Positions 61,426 through 64,000 of a stretch of DNA of 64,000 bases are shown piece by piece. The DNA lies in NCBI RefSeq assembly GCF_016758195.1, contig NZ_QYAC01000005.1, positions 248,001-312,000 on the forward strand, written 5' to 3'. The position numbers and the translations under genes are program-made. Numbering within the stretch: the stretch's first letter is position 1; every line of letters begins with the position of its first letter. The notes beneath the pieces were generated by a model. The model was not told the DNA's origin. It ran no database searches and saw nothing but the letters and a program-made list of their open reading frames with translations. This DNA is from Leucobacter chromiireducens subsp. solipictus (GTDB lineage: Bacteria > Actinomycetota > Actinomycetes > Actinomycetales > Microbacteriaceae).

Positions 61426-62328
61426 CTACTTCTTGTTGTCGCCCAGGCGCTTCGCCGGGTTGCCGACGCGCACCTCGTTCTCGGGGATCGACTTCAGCGC
61501 CACGGCCCCGATCCCGAGCAGAGAGTCCTTGCCGAGCGTGAGGCCCTGGATCACGGAAGCGTTCGGCCCGATCCAGACGTCGTCTTCGATCACCACACTG
61601 CCGGAGATTTCGGCGCACGCCGTGATGATCACGTTGCGCCCGATCCGGCAGTTGTGCGCCACGTGGACGTGGTCGTCGATCTTCGTGTAGTCGCCGACCA
61701 CGGTCGGCGCGATCGTGCCCGAGCAGACCGTGGTGAAGTTGCCGACCTCGCTGTGCGCGCCGAGCCGCACCGAACCGATGTGGGGCACGTGGAAGTTGTT
61801 CCCGTTGGCGTCCTTCTCGATCCCGAAACCCTCTTCGCCCACCACGGCCTGGCTCTTCACGAGCGCGTGCGGGCCGACGACGACGTTGCGGCCGATCACG
61901 ACGTGATCGCGGATCTCCGCGTGCGCCTCGACCATCGCCCCTTCCCGGATCACGGTGAACTCGCCGATGTGCGCGGTCTCGTGCACGATCGCGGTCTCGT
62001 GCACGATCGCGGTTGCGGCGATGCCGGGGGCAACGCGGGGGGCGAAGTGCCGGGCCACGGTCTGGCCAAATGCGGCGCGGGGGTTCTCCACGGGGATGAT
62101 CGCCCCGCGCCCCGGGGCCGGCAGCTCCACGCCGGTCGGCGCGAACACGACCGCGCCGACCTCAAGTGCCGCGGTCAGCCCGGCGGCGTAGCGCTCGACG
62201 TCGCCCACGAAGGTGAGCGTGTCGGCATTCGCGTCGAGCAGGGGGGCGGGAACCGAGATGCGGAGGTCTGCGCCGAGCAGTTCCGCGGTGAACTCGTCGG
62301 CCAGGGTGCGTGCGGTGAGGTCCGTCAT
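61426..62328 (-). CDS. LpxD-like beta-helix N-acyltransferase
   Basis: Hexapeptide acyltransferase of 300 residues. An N-terminal non-helix domain (~1-100) resembles the uridine-binding domain of LpxD. The beta-helix (~105-290) contains GEEGFGIEKD..HIGSVRLGAHSEVGNFTTV and then IDDHVHVAHNCRIGRNVIITA, where His225 in AHN matches the LpxD catalytic His. Family knowledge: LpxD transfers an acyl chain to the 2-amino group of a UDP-glucosamine. Here it is in a monoderm, so a wall or capsule amino sugar is the likely acceptor. TAGGGT is seven bases before ATG 62328. It is divergent from the Gfo/Idh/MocA gene, which may supply the sugar. Confidence 0.87.
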   Translation of the reverse strand: MTDLTARTLADEFTAELLGADLRISVPAPLLDANADTLTFVGDVERYAAGLTAALEVGAVVFAPTGVELPAPGRGAIIPVENPRAAFGQTVARHFAPRVAPGIAATAIVHETAIVHETAHIGEFTVIREGAMVEAHAEIRDHVVIGRNVVVGPHALVKSQAVVGEEGFGIEKDANGNNFHVPHIGSVRLGAHSEVGNFTTVCSGTIAPTVVGDYTKIDDHVHVAHNCRIGRNVIITACAEISGSVVIEDDVWIGPNASVIQGLTLGKDSLLGIGAVALKSIPENEVRVGNPAKRLGDNKK

Positions 62329-62335
62329 GCCCACC

Positions 62336-62341
62336 ACCCTA
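62336..62341 (-). promoter_or_regulatory. Leaderless-type -10 box before LpxD-like gene
   Basis: TAGGGT on the minus strand followed by seven bases (GGTGGGC) and ATG. TTGCTT about 19 bases further up is a possible weak -35. Confidence 0.55.
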
Positions 62342-62438
62342 GCCTCGCGCAGTGGGGGATAAGCAAGCACCCCGTACACTGGGACAGGTTTGTCTCGAAG
62401 CCCCGGGACCAAATCGCTCGCGACGTTGGAGGAGAATC

Positions 62439-63395
62439 ATGGCCAATCCGAATATCGTGCTCTTCGGTGCCGGAACGATGGGGCGCAACCACGCCCGGAT
62501 CATTTCGTCCTCCTCACGCGCCAATCTGGTCGGCATCGTTGACCCGTTCGAGCAGAACGGCCGCGCCGCCACGGACCTCTACGGGGGCGAATGGTACCCC
62601 GAGGCCGAGGCCGCGCTGAAGCACGCCGACGCCGTGGTGGTTGCCGCTTCCACCGAGTACCACTACGACATCGCGCGCCAGGTGCTCGACGCGGGCCTGC
62701 CTGTACTGATCGAGAAGCCGATCTGCCCGTCGCTGGAGCAGACCGAGGAGATCCTCGCGACGGCCGAGCAGCGCGGTGTTCCCGTGCAGTGCGGTTTCCT
62801 GGAACGCTATAACGCTGGCGTGATCGCCGCGCAGTCGCTGATCGAGGAGCCCGTCTACGTGCGCGCCGAGCGGCACTCGCCGTACTGGGCCCGTATCAAG
62901 ACCGGTGTGGCGTGGGACATGCTCGTGCACGACGCCGACCTCGTGTCGCGGCTTTTCGGTTCGGCCTCGCCGACCTCGGTGAGCGCCGAGCTGGGCTTCT
63001 TCCATCCCGAGTCCGTGGAGGGCGCGGAAGACGTGATCGACATGACGCTGCGTTTCCCCGGGAACGGGATCGCCTCGGCCTCGGCCAGCAGGGTCGGGCA
63101 GCGCAAGGTGCGCAAGCTCACCATCCAGTCGCTGAACTCCATGGTCGAGGTGGACCTGCTGCTGCGCAGCGTGACGAAGTACCGGCACGCGAACATCGAG
63201 AGCACCGACGGTCGCGCAGGGTTCAAGCAGATGACCGAGATGGAGGTGCCCGAGGTCTCCGGCCTCGAGCCGCTCGCCGCGCAGTTCGAGCACTTCGTCG
63301 ACCTCGTGGGGGGTCGGGTCGACCAGGATGAGGAACGCCGCAGCATCCTCCCCGCGCACCGCATCATCGCCGCCGCCCTCGCCGCAAAGGCGTAA
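62439..63395 (+). CDS. Gfo/Idh/MocA-family sugar dehydrogenase
   Basis: NAD(P)-dependent oxidoreductase of 318 residues. The Rossmann fold starts NIVLFGAGTMGRNHARI (~5-21). VVAASTEYHYDIARQVLDAG and VLIEKPICPS (~89-98, conserved Lys93) are diagnostic, and WDMLVHDADLVSRLFG lies in the catalytic region. Relatives WbpB and GnnA oxidise UDP-GlcNAc(A) at C3 ahead of a DegT aminotransferase. With the aminotransferase at 49.8 kb and the LpxA- and LpxD-like enzymes it could make an N-acylated 3-amino sugar. Strong GGAGGAG at 62428-62434 sets the start. A role in inositol or another sugar route cannot be excluded. Confidence 0.88.
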   Translation: MANPNIVLFGAGTMGRNHARIISSSSRANLVGIVDPFEQNGRAATDLYGGEWYPEAEAALKHADAVVVAASTEYHYDIARQVLDAGLPVLIEKPICPSLEQTEEILATAEQRGVPVQCGFLERYNAGVIAAQSLIEEPVYVRAERHSPYWARIKTGVAWDMLVHDADLVSRLFGSASPTSVSAELGFFHPESVEGAEDVIDMTLRFPGNGIASASASRVGQRKVRKLTIQSLNSMVEVDLLLRSVTKYRHANIESTDGRAGFKQMTEMEVPEVSGLEPLAAQFEHFVDLVGGRVDQDEERRSILPAHRIIAAALAAKA

Positions 63396-63416
63396 CCCGC
63401 CGGAGCGAACGCCGGA

Positions 63417-64000
63417 TCAGCCCGCGGCCACCGCGTAGCGGGTGAACTCGCGGGTGGCGGGTGGCAGATCCGGCGCAGCTTCGGTGCCCAGCTCCGTCAC
63501 GAGGAACGATTCGAGCGCGTCCGCACCGCCGAGGCGGAAGCCGAAGGCGTAGTCGGCGTCGGGGCTGAACGGCCCCATCGACTCCGGCGCAGCTTCGGCG
63601 CAGCCCGCCGTCGCATTCGTGGCGACAGATCCCACGCGGAGCAGTCCCGGGGCGGACGCCGCAGGGATGGCCGGAGCCGTGCCGACCGGCTGCGGCACTC
63701 GGTCGACCGGCATCGGGCCGAGCTCCCAGGTGCCGCGGGATTCCGTGCAGTCCGTGGTCGCCGTCCAGGTGCCGTCCGCGGCGAACGTGACGAACGTGGA
63801 GGCGTCGGGCCCGCCCGGTCCGATCCAGCGACCGGTGAGCGTGATCGCCTGATCGTCGACCCGCGTGAACCGGGCTGCGTCGCCGGCGGCGTCGGTGAGC
63901 ACCAGGAGGTCCTCGGCGGCCTCCGCATCCCGCACCGTCACGAGCGCCGTGATCGTGACGTCGTTGCTGCACCCGATTTCGGTCATCGCGCCGCCGGAGG
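63417..64000 (-). CDS. META-domain-like protein, N-terminus beyond the window
   Basis: At least 189 residues, the frame being open to the edge. Two tandem similar units are visible: TLTGRWIGPGG with FVTFAADGTWTATTDCTESRGTWEL is typical of META/HslJ-like lipocalin-type domains of actinobacterial lipoproteins. Cys residues in GCSND, DCTES and AGCAE may pair. The first ATG in the window (63986) has no ribosome binding site and leaves no signal peptide, so the true start probably lies outside. It converges with the dehydrogenase gene. Function unknown. Confidence 0.6.
   Translation of the reverse strand, partial: SGGAMTEIGCSNDVTITALVTVRDAEAAEDLLVLTDAAGDAARFTRVDDQAITLTGRWIGPGGPDASTFVTFAADGTWTATTDCTESRGTWELGPMPVDRVPQPVGTAPAIPAASAPGLLRVGSVATNATAGCAEAAPESMGPFSPDADYAFGFRLGGADALESFLVTELGTEAAPDLPPATREFTRYAVAAG

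Noticed and set aside
1-64000. tRNA, rRNA, insertion sequences, attachment sites and CRISPR arrays
   Set aside because: I scanned by eye for cloverleaf arms, transposase-like proteins, terminal inverted repeats and regularly spaced repeats and found none that hold up.

Overview
The window is high-GC DNA from a Gram-positive actinobacterium. Gene content fits Microbacteriaceae, and the set of S-layer-homology-like (SLH) proteins, HtaA-type haem proteins and a teichoic-acid-like locus points to something close to Leucobacter; this is inference from gene families, not a database match. I recognise 45 protein genes plus one very short upstream reading frame. No rRNA, tRNA, insertion sequence, prophage or CRISPR array was recognised.

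Layout. (1) 0.06-6.3 kb: two HtaA/SLH surface proteins around a haem oxygenase, then a lytic transglycosylase; the last three genes overlap end to start. (2) 6.3-11.0 kb: a GntR regulator divergent from an FAD aminophosphonate-type oxidase and a PhnD-PhnC-PhnE uptake system. (3) 11.1-13.5 kb: a MarR/MFS efflux pair with a clear promoter carrying two palindromic operators. (4) 13.5-16.4 kb: purK, purE and an isolated glycosyltransferase. (5) 16.65-31.5 kb: galE, an LCP wall-polymer ligase, an MdoB-like phosphoglycerol transferase and two GT2 enzymes, mixed with four large secreted proteins built from Ig-like, CHAP, FG-GAP, lysozyme-like and SLH modules. (6) 31.5-45.8 kb: a visibly less GC-rich block for a teichoic-acid-like polymer, with three CDP-glycerol:glycerophosphotransferase-type proteins in three different fusions, a GT2-pyruvyltransferase fusion and a two-gene ABC exporter. 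(7) 45.8-63.4 kb: a second polysaccharide block with an LpxA-like and an LpxD-like acyltransferase, a DegT aminotransferase, a Gfo/Idh/MocA dehydrogenase, an ABC flippase-like protein, an O-acyltransferase, several glycosyltransferases (three of them paralogues) and a deacetylase-like protein. A META-domain-like gene runs off the right edge.

How it fits together. The window can be read as one cell-surface programme: sugar nucleotide supply (galE, dehydrogenase, aminotransferase, hexapeptide acyltransferases), chain assembly (GT2, GT4 and glycerophosphotransferases), pyruvylation, export (ABC transporters), attachment to peptidoglycan (LCP) and surface proteins whose SLH-like modules could dock on the pyruvylated polymer. 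The haem module is part of the same theme: HtaA domains are presented at the surface on SLH modules and a cytoplasmic haem oxygenase is encoded between them.

Regulatory reading. Many genes here have a TAnnnT hexamer exactly 6-8 bases before the start codon and no ribosome binding site, the arrangement expected for leaderless mRNAs. One such start opens a 12-codon reading frame whose stop overlaps the GTG start of a glycosyltransferase gene.
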